The notes: generated from the letters alone by a model not told the origin. Counted from the stretch's first letter, positions 21,081 to 33,148 are shown. The stretch: 64,000 nt of DNA from Diphasiastrum complanatum (GCA_029204225.1 CM055100.1:6377165-6441164), one strand, 5' to 3'. Made by a program: numbers and translations.

Positions 21081-21965
21081 CCTTCTTAGGATAGTGGAGT
21101 CCCACATAAAGTTGGCCAAAGCCCCTCTTGAACCATATAACTGGTTCAAGACTGTTTCAGGTGAGCTCAAGCAAGCTATTAAGGCCAATACAAAGCAGCA
21201 GTTTGCCGCTGGCTCTCTATTGTCCCTCTTAGCCGCTTCTCACTTAGAAATTAGAATCCATAGCTTCCACCTGGATTCTGTGCTTTCGGTTTACCAAGAA
21301 GCACCGGCCGAGTCATCTCACCAAGCCTCAAGTTCTCATAGTCGTCGTCGTCTACGCAGCGAGATCGTAATTCTTGACTCACCTTTCGCACCATGACGAC
21401 GTACTAGGCATACCTCGTCAGCTGTGCTTCGACCCCCTGCTGCTGTTCGCACTGAACTTTCCATTCCCCTTGCCTCTGATGCTTCCCTCGCCTCTGCTCC
21501 CATACAAGGACAGTCTGTGACCATTGGGCCTACCATTCCCATCACAGCTGCCCAGGCCGCCTCACCCCCGCACACCGAAGCAACCTCACCCAACACACAG
21601 TTCTTCATGGATATGTTCGATGATTCCGACCCCCCCCCACCGAAATCTTTGAAATGCCCCAGAGCCCAGCACCCTTTGAGCCCCAATCCCTTGGAAGAGG
21701 ATTCAGGCATATCCATGAAGCTACTGTTGGTGTCAAAGATGCCAGTTAGCAACCACCCACACAGGGTAGCCCAGCCACACTTCGGGTCGACACAGCTGTA
21801 AAGTCACCGAAGCAGTTTGATGCCACGGTGCCTGAAGGGTTTGAAGATGAGGATATTTTTGAAGAAGAAGAGACCTTGGCACCTATTCCACGCCTACCAA
21901 GGATAGTACCATCAGGGTCTCCTGCTGCTGCCACCTCCATGACTGTCGATTCTGGTGATGTTCTT
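21081..21965 (+). pseudogene. Element B third ORF, middle part
   Basis: It continues RIVESHIKLAKAPLEPYNWF, then GELKQAIKANTKQQFAAGSLLS, a Ser/Arg-rich stretch and a Pro/Ala/Ser/Thr-rich linker (21420-21800). An acidic segment (FEDEDIFEEE in one frame) follows. Stops or frame changes occur near 21396, 21800 and 21890. The match with element C (51940-52823, reverse) is close and ends at about 21963, where unrelated copia sequence begins. The coiled-coil part is found only at 35420, 13 kb away. Confidence 0.75.
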
Positions 21966-22203
21966 GAATATTTTTGCTCAGGATCTTGCAAATAATCCAG
22001 TCTTTCATGCAAGGAGCAAGCATATTGAAGTGGCTCATCATTTTGTAAGAGAAAAAGTCATTGGAGGAGAGATCTCATTGGAGCATGTTTCATCTTCAGA
22101 TTGTGTTGCAGATCTTCTCACCAAGTCTCTACTCAAGAATGTCTTTATGAAGATGAGGCCTAACCTTGGCCTAATTTCAAAATTTATGTTAATAGGAACA
22201 TAA
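21966..22203 (+). pseudogene. Copia RNase H C-terminal fragment (element L)
   Basis: About 75 codons of a copia pol end: NPVFHARSKHIEVAHHFVREKVIGGEISLEHV, DCVADLLTKSL and NLGLISKFM, then a stop. It is close to the ends of elements E and J. A purine tract (AAGGAGGAG) and an LTR follow, as expected for a 3' end. Everything upstream in this element is lost. Confidence 0.88.
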
Positions 22204-22217
22204 ATTTTAAGGAGGAG

Positions 22218-22945
22218 TGTGAAGATTATTAAAATATTATCTTCCTATCTCGAGTTTGGAGTCATGACCATGATAATTTCCACTAGATTTCATGTTGTAC
22301 ATATAAGGAGTGTGAATTGAACACGTATCCTTCTAGTGTAGCTCGGATTTGAGTTAGATAGGTTCAATTGTAATGACATGCAGATGTTTTGATAGCATGC
22401 AAAGTCTTACTGTATGCATGCAAGCCACATGCAATTAGTGCATGCAACATGCAAAGTAGTTTCTATGATCTACACATGTCTAGGCAATTTTATGAGTTGA
22501 CATGCAGTACATGCACCATACATGCATGCAGTTACACATGTGGATCTCTGGTAGGTGAATTAGTTCAGCTAAGTGGACTTTCCATGCAACTCCACTGTAG
22601 GAATTCAAGTCTCTCTCAAAGAGAAAGCTGGGCATGTTTTGCCATATTGTAAATATTGAGATTTTGGTGTTTTGGACTCATTCTCTCTCTACTCGAGTTT
22701 CCTATATATGATTTTCTCTCTCTACTCGAGAGCAGCCTTTTTTTACCATACTGAACACTTAGAATTATTTCTGACATTCATTTATCATAGTGAAGAGTTA
22801 GATTTTTTCATCAGATGTATGCCATTGTGCTCTTGCCTTAGATTTTTCAAGCATATTGTTCTTTGATCAATCTTGTGCAATCACAACACCTCAGTAAGAT
22901 CCTGTAGGATGTGCGGTGAAGTTCACACGTGCTATAAACTTCACA
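22218..22945 (+). repeat. LTR of copia element L
   Basis: It starts TGTGAAGATTATT and ends AAACTTCACA (728 bp), after a purine tract. It contains many short CATGCA words (22380-22530). It is followed by AGATATCAAAGG, which looks like a decayed copia primer site (TGGTATCAGAGG). The LTR therefore has a pol end on its left and a primer-like site on its right. Confidence 0.78.
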
Positions 22946-23290
22946 AGATATCAAAGGTGAAAGTACAATAAGATTAAACTTTGTCAATGATCAATGTAAG
23001 CTACTTTCAAATGTCCTTCATGTACCAAATCTGTTAGCAGGATTACAGATCTAGGACATAAAGTAGAATTTGAATCTGGTCAGTGTAAAGTGATTGATAG
23101 GACATGCAAGATCCTAGCACTTGAAAAGAGGCATAAATACTTGTATACATTAATTTTTTACCTCTAGTCAAGCACTTAGTACTTCTATTCAAATAAATAG
23201 AAGTTTACTTTGGCATTATAGACTTGGTCATTTGAATCGTGCTTTTGTACAACAAATAAGTAAACCTTGTCAGCTAGCCAAAGTAGAATG
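22946..23290 (+). pseudogene. Copia GAG-pre-integrase fragment
   Basis: Broken frames carry the copia segment between protease and integrase: LGHKVEFESGQCKVIDRTCKI, then LWHYRLGHLNRAFVQQ with the HxxxH-like start of the zinc-binding domain. It begins only about 60 bases after the primer-like site, so gag and protease are deleted. It is joined directly to unrelated gypsy integrase sequence at about 23290. Confidence 0.72.
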
Positions 23291-24190
23291 CTTAAGGGTG
23301 GGGGGATTATTATATCCTTTAGATATTTCTCAGAAGCGATGGGAAGACATATCTATGGATTTTGTATTTGGACTTCCCAAGACCCAATGTCAAAATGATT
23401 CTATTTGGGTTGTAGTGGACAAGTTAACTAAGTTAGCTACCTATGATAATGTAAAGTCTATTGTTTATGAATTGCCAAGTGATATTGTTACTGACAGAGA
23501 TGCTAACTTTATAGGTCACTTTTGGTTAGTTGTATTCCATAAGCTATAAACCTTGCTTAGTTTTAGTTTTAATGATCATCCTAAATCAAATGGTCAAACT
23601 GAAAAAACTAGTCGGACTATGGAGGATATGTATCTCACAAGAAGTCTCAATGGAAAGATTATGTTCCTTTAATTGAGCTTGCTCACAATAGTAGACAACA
23701 TTATGCGATAGGTTATAGTCCATTTATGTTGATGTATGAGTATCCATAGTACTCAGGATAGAATTAAGCACTATGTCAATCTTAAGAGGTCTCCTAGAGA
23801 TTTTAAAATTGATGACTATGTATATCTTAGAATTCCAAAAGATTCTAAGACTATGAGTACATGAAAGCATTATAAGTTTTCTACCAAATATTGTGTTCTG
23901 TTTTGCATTATAAATAAATTTGATTTTTTAGCTTATGAACTTGATCTTCAGAATAATGGACTACTCACCTAGTTTTTCATGTAAGCTGGTTAACATTAAG
24001 TTTACATGAACGTGATAGAGTTGCATCTAATGAAGATCTTACCCATTTGGTGGATTTATCGCTTAGTGTACCATTAGAACCAGAAGAGTACTCAGAATCA
24101 GAGATAATAATTGAGAAATCATTTTGTCTCTAAGTGCTTGGTTAGGTGGAAAGGTCTCGGACTGTGAATGATGATTCACAGGAAAGAGTT
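23291..24190 (+). pseudogene. Chromovirus (Ty3-gypsy) integrase and chromodomain remnant
   Basis: One open stretch reads PLDISQKRWEDISMDFVFGLPKT, then VVVDKLTKLA and IVTDRDANFIGHFW, holding the first two catalytic Asp of a chromovirus integrase. Broken frames continue through NGQTEKTSRTMED, a DYVYLR-type C-terminal domain and CLVRWKGL, a chromodomain trace near 24150. This is a different lineage from elements A-C and H. No LTR of its own is visible. Confidence 0.82.
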
Positions 24191-24194
24191 GAAA

Positions 24195-25440
24195 GCATAA
24201 AGAAGACCTTCCCTACATAATTTTTAAACCCATAAGGCTAACAATAAAATTTCAATGGTTGTGACAAAAGCATTCAAAAGTAAGAGAAATAAGGAAGGTC
24301 AAAACTAAATAGAATTGGCCTATAAAAATGGAGGACCTATTTCATATTATTGTAGTGGCAAGTTGCTAAAAGTAGAAGTATGAAAGGAATTTTAGAAATT
24401 TGTAAGGTTCCTATTATCATACTTACTAAAAATGAAATTGGTAGAGGAACTTTTGTAACGTCTCTTGGACGACTTTATTTAAAGAGAATAACTTTTATTT
24501 TTAGGGTCCGCCGCCATCAGTTCAAATAAGGTCTTTGGGAGTGGGCTCATAAGGGCCTTTCCTTATACATAATTTTTAAACCCATAAGGCTAAAAATAAT
24601 ATTTAAATGGTTGTGCCAACAACATTCAAAAACAAGAGACATAAGGAAGGTCAAAACTAGATAGAGTTGGCCTATGAAAATTTAGGACCTATTTCATATT
24701 ATTGCAGTGGCAAGTTGCTAAAAGTAGAAGTATGAAAGAAATCTACAAATATGTAAGGTTCCTATTATCATACTTACTAAAAATGAAATTCGTAGAAGAA
24801 CTTTTGTATCATCTCTTGGACGACTTTATTGAAAGAGAATAATTTTTATTTTTAGTGTCCGCCATTAGTCCAAATATGGTCTTTGGGAGTGGGCTCATAA
24901 GGGCCTTTCCTTATACGTAATTTTTAAACCCATAAGAAAAATAATATTTCAATGGTTGTGACAAAAGCATTTCAAAAACAAGAGAAATGAGGAAGGCCAA
25001 AACTAAATAGAGTGGGCCTATGAAAATGTAGCACCTATTTTATATTGTTGTAGTGACAGGTCTCTAAAAATTAAATCAATAGAAGAATCTTGCCTAGGAT
25101 TTTTGGGACCGTTTTATCTCAAGACTAATTTGTAATTTAGTAAAGAGATTTATTTGCCATTACGTCAAGAATGGATCTTGGAAGAGGATATCATGTGGGC
25201 CTTTCTCTATACATGATTTTAAAACCCATGATGACATCAAGCCTATACATAGTATTCCAACGGATGTGACAAAATTCTTCAATACAAGAGAACTGAGAAA
25301 GATCAAAACTAAACAAAGTTGGCCTAGGAAAATGGAGCACCATATTTTGTATCATTGTAGTGGTGGACTTCTATCCAAGTGTGGGAATGTCATAGTGTTG
25401 AAATGGTGCTTCCACCATTCACCGCCCTTGATTCTTAGCC
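24195..25440 (+). repeat. Tandem repeat, ~350-bp unit, about 3.5 copies
   Basis: The word TTTTTAAACCCATAAG recurs at 24221, 24573 and 24921 (steps 352 and 348), with a degraded copy near 25215. Each unit holds the same order of words: GACAAAAGCATT or similar, AGAAATAAGGAAGGTCAAAACTA, GCCTATGAAAAT, TTGTAGTGGCAAG, TTGGACGACTTTATT and GGGCCTTTCCTTATAC. The fourth copy is shorter and most diverged. No ORF. It lies between the chromovirus remnant and the small cysteine-rich gene. Confidence 0.85.
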
Positions 25441-25674
25441 AACTATAGTCCAAAGGTGCAAAATAGGATGCTCCTTTGAGAATTTGTAGAAAGGGAGCCT
25501 TGGCTTTGAGATGGAAGCAACCTTTTGCTGTAGCTTATGAAGAAGTAATGACAAAATAATATACAAAATCCTAACACCCATGCCCCAAAGAAAGGAATCT
25601 CAAAATGGGAGTCTTTAGCATCAAACCCACCTTAAAAAGAAAGAATGAACAAGAAATCACAAAGGGAAGAAACA

Positions 25675-26093
25675 ATGGCATCACACGTTATCAAAATATT
25701 GGCCATGGTTCTCTTCCTCATGATCATAGTCATTCATGTCAAGCAATGTACCAGCAATGACAACCTCGAAGTAGGAGGAAGAAAGAAGGCACTACAGTTC
25801 AACTTGTCACGCCGTCGTTTAGGAGTTTGTACTATTTTTTAATCTTTTATTTCTCATTAGCTGACACTCCATCATTCTCATGTTCCAATAAGTTCTCATA
25901 AGTTACTTGTTTCTTAGCTTTCATTTCCCAAGAGTTATCTTCTAGAGTCATCTAATGAGTGAGTAATTGACATGTGGGATCTTGTATTTCAGGTGGGGTG
26001 GTCTACTGTTACGATTCTACTCAAGTTTGTTGTACAGTTTTATATCTTCCGTATTGTTGCACACCAGGGAAATGGTATTGTAACTGTGCATGA
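25675..26093 (+). CDS. Small secreted cysteine-rich peptide gene (two exons)
   Basis: Exon 1 is 25675-25828 and exon 2 is 25993-26093. The intron (25829-25992) starts GTACTA and ends TTGTATTTCAG; its donor is weak but the frame joins perfectly (255 bases, 84 residues plus stop). The product has a hydrophobic signal peptide (VIKILAMVLFLMIIVIHV), a likely cut after about residue 26, a basic pro-region with SRRR, and a C-terminal core of ~34 residues with eight Cys in the pattern C-X4-C-X6-CC-X7-CC-X6-C-X-C. The splice itself makes the first of these Cys (T|GT). An in-frame ATG at 25645 would add ten residues; the second ATG gives the better signal peptide. A TATA-like AATATACAAA is at about 25559. 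No family is recognised; it looks like an apoplastic peptide, defensive or signalling. It is the only convincing host gene here. Confidence 0.6.
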
Positions 26094-26389
26094 TATAATT
26101 TTAGATAGTACAATATTGAATATAGGCTACTTGTAGCATTAGTGCTAGTTTTCACGTACTGTGCTTTGAACATTTCCAATTTTTCTTTCTTTTATAATCT
26201 GATTATTATTAGCTACGTGTCAATTTGTGGTTTCAAATAATGCTACATTCACATGTAAGCTCGGAGTGGCTGAAACTCTTTTAGACTAAGTAAAATATTT
26301 TTATTAGCTTCTATGAAAATCTGACAAAGTTTTAGCTTGATCATTTTGCAATTTTATGTACATATTGATTTCACACATGTGTGGAACAT

Positions 26390-26683
26390 ATTCCCACGTG
26401 AGGGTAGGCATAATCATTGTGTAATGCCAAGTGCATGTTGGGGGTATTCCCAACATTTTGTAAATAAATAAAAGTCGGAAAAGTAGAAATAGTTGCAAGG
26501 GTCGTGGCATTCTGTGTGCGTAAGTCATGGGAGCATATTCCCACGTGAGGGTAGGCATAATCACTGCGTAATGCCAAGTGCATGTTGGGGGTATTCCCAA
26601 CATTTTGTAGATAAATAAAAGTTAGAAAAGTAGAAATAGTTGCGAGGGTCGTGGCATCCTGCGTGCGTAAGTCCATGGCCCAA
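26390..26683 (+). repeat. 147-bp tandem duplication across an LTR start
   Basis: Two adjacent near-identical copies. TGTTGGGGGTATTCCCAA occurs at 26436 and 26583, each preceded by CCCACGTGAGGGTAGGCATAA and followed by the same LTR beginning. The duplication covers ~47 bases of flank plus the first ~100 bases of LTR G1. The LTR start itself can fold (TTGGGGGTATTCCCAA). Confidence 0.85.
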
Positions 26684-27426
26684 TGAGCACACAAGTCAAG
26701 TTGTAAATAGAATAAAAGACTTGGGCCTTATTGTTAATTAAATTAAACCTGAGGCCACAATGTCAAGTAAATAAACTTAGTCTAAACTTACAAAGTTGGG
26801 TCCAAACTGAAACTCACATGTATCATGTGATTTCCAATGTACTTTTTTAGGACCCTTGGATTGGATTGGACCCAAAGTGAAGGGTGTGGATTAAGAGTCC
26901 ATATTAGTAGAAGTAACCAATAGGAGAAAGGGGCCTTGCCTTCCCCATTGATAAAAAGGCACCATTTGTACCATATTTGCATGTTTAATGAGAAGGAGAA
27001 AACTGTACCATTTTGGAGAGAAGCATCCTCATTTGCTATTCCATACTTGCTAATGCTCTTTTGTGTGTTTGCCTTTCTGCTTCCTAGTTTACATGTATTT
27101 GGTTTCCATTCTTAATATTTTTTCATTAGTGAGCAAAATGAGCAAATGAGCAAACCTCCCCTCTCACTCTCTCTATTTCTCCCTTGTTCTTCTTCTCTAT
27201 TCTAATCTTCTATCTCTCTCCTTCCATCCTAAACCATTATGTATGTTTGTGGTTAGAATTAGTGGGAGTAGTGTTAAAGGGGAGTAGTATTAAGGTGGTA
27301 GTGTTAGAAGGAAAAGTAGGAATCAACTTAAAGTAGCATCTTGGCATAGTTAGGCACCTATCCAGTGAACTAACCCTCTTTGGATAAACAGAAGGGTTGC
27401 TCACGACTATATCTACACTCTCTACA
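26583..27426 (+). repeat. LTR of gypsy element G1
   Basis: It starts TGTTGGGGGTATT and ends CTCTACA (844 bp). It closely resembles LTR G2 (29163-29993) and, more distantly, LTR H (44411-45205). A GATAAAAAG box lies at 26950-26958. A tRNA-Asp primer site follows, so this is a 5' LTR. Confidence 0.88.
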
Positions 27427-27427
27427 G

Positions 27428-27445
27428 TGGCGCCATTGCCGGGGA
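27428..27445 (+). other. Primer-binding site of G1 (tRNA-Asp)
   Basis: TGGCGCCATTGCCGGGGA is complementary to the tRNA-Asp 3' end with one mismatch. It lies one base after the LTR. Confidence 0.88.
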
Positions 27446-28639
27446 TAGGTTTTCACTAACTAGTTTAGTTGTTTTTGCTTTTAGAGTAGTTTTTGGTGAA
27501 TTTTGGGTATAGTTAGCTTGTTTTCTATATTTTCTTGTGCTTGGATTGTTCACTGCTAGCGAAGGAGGTGTGAGAGGGTAGAGGAGGTCCCACACAGCCT
27601 CTAAGGGCTTGACATCCAGCCAAAAACCTTGAAAAACCCATAATTTGGAGGAAAAAAGAGGCAAAAATCTCATCAGATTTTGTTTTCTCCAAAACCAGTA
27701 GGAACCAACCTTCGCATGACTGACAACAGCTCCAGGGTACCTGTCCCAGACTTGCACAGATGCCTACAAGAATTAGTTTCAAGCATATCTTGAAAAATCA
27801 GAGAAAAACAAAAAAAAATTCAAAAAACCCTTGTAAAAAACCAAAAAAATTTAGATCTTCATAAGAACCTTTGTAGAGCTCTCTAAAGTTCCATCTCTAT
27901 GAGATCAGGGCCCAGAGAGGCTTGCAAAGGTTAGTTCCTAAAAAGACAAGAAAATCCAGCAGATGCCTCACAGACACAAAAAATTTCAGTTTTAATGGCC
28001 AAGAACCTTCGCAGAGAATTTTGAAGTTCCATCTCAGTGAGACAAGGACACAGAAGAGCTTGCGAAGGTTAGTTTGATTCTAGTGAGGAGAAAATTGGAT
28101 TTGAGTGCCTAAAAATTATTAAAATCAAAAGATCTATCAAATCTTCGCACAAGTTACCTTCGCAAATCATTCCATTGGATTTAGAATGTCATTTTACATA
28201 AGTGATGAAGTCTACGAGAGTTAGTACAAACTATTGGTGAAGGTCAGAGCAAAAACGTGTCCCTAGACCCTCACAAACAGTAAAAATTTTACTTCCTGTG
28301 AGAGTTAACCTTCGCAGAGATTTCCAGAGCTTGATCCATATCAGATATTGCTCTTGTGGACCCTGCGAGAGTTACTTCCCAGTAGTTTTTGAAAAATGAA
28401 GTTTTTTTAACTGTAAAATAGTGAAAGAAACTTTGCACTGCCAACCCTCACATGAGTAATCTTTGTAGACCAGATCAGTAGTTAGATCAGCACCAGATCT
28501 AGCTACTGCGAAAATCTTAGGCCAATCAAAGCAAAGATCAAAAAGTTATCAAGGCAAAACCACCGTAAGAGGCCTAAAATCACACTATCGGCCTATCTAA
28601 TTGATCAGATCCCTTAAGATTCAGATTGAATTCTATTTT
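27446..28639 (+). other. Leader of gypsy element G1 with paired inverted arms
   Basis: 1.2 kb with no gene. It holds successive inverted pairs: AACCTTTG (27866-27873) with CAAAGGTT (27925-27932), AACCTTCGCA (28004-28013) with TGCGAAGGTT (28061-28070), and CTCACA (28270-28275) with TGTGAG (28297-28302). The G2 leader has pairs at the same places with different but again complementary sequence. This suggests a folded RNA leader. Confidence 0.7.
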
Positions 28640-29162
28640 GCATTGGTCTCAGCGCCAATGTTATGGCCATCCAATTGTCCATAGAGTTTCATGTGCATAC
28701 AGATGCATCGAAGTATGCAGTGGGAGCTGTCTTAACTCAGCTAGGAGAACACAAAAAAAAAAATTTCAATCTGATTTGCAAGCTGACAGCTCAATGACTC
28801 AAAGATGAACTATTCAACAATAGGACGAGAGGCACTGACTATGAATTACGTGATTTAGAAATTTCGACATTATTTGATGACGCTACACTTCGTTTTTAAT
28901 ACGGACCATCAACCCTTGCTATATCTTGTTAATAAGACTTGTAACACAAGGAGAATCACTCATTGATTACTTCTGTTGTTGGAGTTTGATTTTCAAATAG
29001 TGGTTCGCAAGAAAAAATAGCACTATATGGTGGATCATGTGTCGAGAATCAAGGGAAAGGAAACTGTAGCCCTACCTGATAATGAGCTATCCAATGTTGC
29101 CTTGGTTTACATTGACACTGTACCTGAATGGACCACAAATATAGTTAAATATTTAATGCGAG
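28640..29162 (+). pseudogene. RNase H remnant of gypsy element G1
   Basis: It begins at the RT/RNase H border (IEFHVHTDASKYAVGAVLTQ) and continues through broken frames with NTDHQPLLYLVNKTCNT, LLLLEFDFQIVVRK, YMVDHVSRIKGKE and IVKYLMR. It aligns with element H at 42500-43010. The leader joins it directly, so gag, protease and most of RT are deleted. LTR G2 then interrupts it. Confidence 0.83.
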
Positions 29163-29737
29163 TGTTGGGGGTGTTTCCAACATTGTAAATATATAAAATC
29201 GAAAAATAAATAAATAAAAAGTGTGGCAAGGGTCGTGGCATCCTGCGTGTATAAGCCCATGGCCCAATGAGCACGCAAGTCAAGTTGTAAATAGAATAAA
29301 AGACTTGGGCCTTATTATTAATTAAATAAAACTTGAGGCCACAATGTCAAGTTACTAAACTTAGTCTAAACTTACAAAGTTGGGTCCAAATTGAAACTCG
29401 CATGTATCATGTGATTTCTAATGTACTTTTTTAAGACCCTTGGATTAGATTGGACCCAAGGTGAATGGTGTACATTAAAGCTTATATTTTTAGAAGTAGC
29501 CAATAGGATTTTGGGGCAAGGGCCTTCGCAATTGATAAAAAGACACCTCTTGTACCATATTTTGATGCTTAATGAGAAGGAAAAAACTCTACCATATTTG
29601 GAAGAGAAGCATTCTCATTTGCTATTCAATGCTTGATATTGCTATTGTTGCTTTCCATTTGCTTTCAAGTTCATGCTTTCTTGGTTTCATTAGTTTATGT
29701 TTCTCCTTTAGTAAGTAAAATGAGCAAGTGAGCTAAC

Positions 29738-29795
<58 letters not shown>

Positions 29796-29993
29796 TAACT
29801 CTCTCCCCCTCTCTTTTTCACTACAAATCATGATGTATGTTGGGTTAGTGTAGTGTTAAACGTGGTAGTGTTAGTATAAAGCCTTAGAAAGCAACTAAAA
29901 GTAGCATCTTAGCATAGTTAGGCTCCTATCCAAGTGTTCTAACTCTCTTTGACAGGTGGAAGGGCTTCTCACCAATTAAATCTACACCCTACA
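29163..29993 (+). repeat. 5' LTR of gypsy element G2
   Basis: It starts TGTTGGGGGTGTT and ends CCCTACA (831 bp), closely related to LTR G1. A perfect (CT)n tract of about 52 bases (29739-29790) sits in its downstream half. The primer site follows at 29995. Confidence 0.88.
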
Positions 29994-29994
29994 G

Positions 29995-30012
29995 TGGTGC
30001 CAATGCTGGGGA
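29995..30012 (+). other. Primer-binding site of G2 (tRNA-Asp, decayed)
   Basis: TGGTGCCAATGCTGGGGA has three or four mismatches to the tRNA-Asp-complementary consensus. The changes are transitions of the kind left by cytosine deamination. Confidence 0.8.
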
Positions 30013-31204
30013 TAGGTTCTCACTAACTGGTTTAGTTGTTTTTAATTTTTTTAGAGTGTTTTTAGGTGGATTTTGGGTAGAGTTAGCTTGTTTTCTGTAT
30101 TTTCGTGTGCTTGGACTATTCACAACTGGCGGAGGAGGTGTGAGAGGGTAGAGGAGGCCCTAAACAACCTCTAAGGGCTTGACATCTAGCCAAAAACATT
30201 GAAAAATCCATAAAAACACTCAAATTTGTATTTTGGAGAGAAAAGAAGTAAAATTCTCACCAGATTTTGTTTTCTCCAAAACCAATGGAAACCAACCCTT
30301 GCATAACTAACAACAGCTCTAGGGTATTGTCCCATATCTACATAGAAGCCTACGAGAGTTATTTCCAAGCAAATCTTGAAAAATCAGAGAAAAACCATAA
30401 AAAATTCAAATAACCCTTGTAGAAAACCAAAAAAATTCAGATCATCATAAAAACTCTCGTAGAGCTCTCTGAAGTTCCATCTATGAGATCAAGACACATA
30501 GAAGCTTGCGAGAGTCAGTTCTCAATCTAAGTGCTCTTGCGAAGTTTCCTAGTGAGAAAAAGATGGGAAAATCCAGCAGAACCCTCGCAGACACAAAAAA
30601 TTTAAGTTCTAGTGGCCAAGAACCCTTGCAGAGAATTCTGAAACTCCATCTCAGTGGCACAGAAGAGTCTGCGAGAGTTAGTTTAATTCCAGTGAGAAAA
30701 AAATGGATTTGATTGCCCACAAATCAGTAAAATTAGAAAATCCATCAAATTCTTGTAGAAGTAACTCTCGCAGACCATTCAATTGGCTTCGGAATGTCTT
30801 TTTACATAAATGATGAAGCTTGCGAGAGTTAGTACAAATTATTGGTGAAGATCAGAACAAAAAGGTGTTTATTAACTCTCGTAGATAGTGAAATTTTTAC
30901 TTCCTACGAGAGTTAACCTTCACAGAGATTTTCAAAGCTAGATCCATACTAGATATAGCTCTTGTAAATTCTGCGAGAGTTACTTTCCAATATTTTTGAA
31001 AAAATCAAGTTTTTTGACTGTAAAACAGTGAAAGAACCTTCGCACAGACAACCCTCACACGAGTAACCTTTGTAGACTAGATCAATAGTTAGATCTGCAC
31101 TAGGTCCAGCTACTAAAAAAATCTCAGGACAATCGGAACAAGGATCAAAAGGTTATCAAGGAAAAACCACCGTAAGAGGCCTAAAATCACACTATCGGCC
31201 TACA
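30013..31204 (+). other. Leader of gypsy element G2 with paired inverted arms
   Basis: No gene. It aligns with the G1 leader along its length. The inverted pairs are ACTCTCG (30453-30459) with CGAGAGT (30509-30515), AACTCTCGCA (30763-30772) with TGCGAGAGTT (30821-30830), and the 13-base TTAACTCTCGTAG (30872-30884) with CTACGAGAGTTAA (30904-30916). The G1 arms at two of the same sites differ on both sides. Confidence 0.72.
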
Positions 31205-31696
31205 AACTAATTTGATTCCCTAAGATCCAGATTACATTCCACTGTACCAGCAAGATCCAACATCTTTGGACCCTACCACCGAATGAATCTGAAATCCGGA
31301 CGACCAATTGCAAGAATAGCACATCAAGCACCAAATCTTCCCAAAGTAGAAGCTGTGCATATCGAGGCAGAACCAGAACCAGCACCAATGGATCCTATTT
31401 TGGATGACACGTGGCCTAATTCTCAGCCACATAGTATCCAGAGACGAGATTGCCATGGACCTATCAAAGATAAAGATCATTGTTGATCTGCCACCACCAG
31501 GAATGATCTGTGGAGTCTACATTTTCATGGGTCATGCTAACTACTACCGAATCTTCATTTTAGACTTTGCGGAGTTAGCACGACCAATTTACAAACTCAC
31601 AACAAAACTACATTGGACGGAGGAAGCCCTACAAGCTTTCCAGAAGCTTAAGGATGCATTGGTCTCCCACCCAATTGGTCCATAGAGTTTCATGTG
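31205..31696 (+). pseudogene. G2 gag start joined to RT thumb and RNase H start
   Basis: The left part resembles a gypsy gag beginning (MDPILDDTWPNSQ). At about 31410 the reading switches to the RT C-terminal end: SHIVSRDEIAMDLSKIKIIVDLPPP, FMGHANYYRIFILDFAELARPIYKL and HWTEEALQAFQKLKDAL. It then reaches IEFHV at the RNase H start and stops at the LTR tail. It aligns with element H at 42240-42540. The gag interior, protease and RT palm are missing. Confidence 0.75.
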
Positions 31697-31773
31697 ACAA
31701 CTAGCTTCACCTCCTCCATGCTAGATTGATTAGATCTTGGGTTGAGGATAGGCAAGGAAAGAAACCCACTACA
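31697..31773 (+). repeat. 3' tail of a B/C-type gypsy LTR
   Basis: 77 bases matching the ends of LTR B (near 3777-3853) and LTR C (reverse), ending GAAACCCACTACA. It abuts the RNase H start without a polypurine tract, so an illegitimate join is likely. Confidence 0.78.

Positions 31774-33148
<1,375 letters not shown>

Larger units (their letters stand above)
29163..31773 (+). mobile_element. G2: internally deleted gypsy element
   Basis: A 5' LTR (29163-29993), primer site and leader are followed by a gag start fused to the end of RT. At 31697 this is joined to the last ~77 bases of a B/C-type LTR (ending CCCACTACA). It was inserted in the RNase H frame of G1 after GCGAG, but the right flank AAGAC does not repeat this. 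The right end is therefore a recombination or deletion product, not an original end. Confidence 0.75.

Noticed and set aside
24100-24190. A functional chromodomain
   Set aside because: Only a CLVRWKGL trace in broken frames; it is a decayed chromovirus end.
24195-25440. CRISPR-like array
   Set aside because: Units are ~350 bases and directly adjacent, with no short repeats separated by unique spacers, and the DNA is plant nuclear.
26304-26694. Overlapping reverse-strand ORFs with internally repeated protein sequence
   Set aside because: The repetition comes from the 147-bp DNA duplication over an LTR start; no coding evidence.
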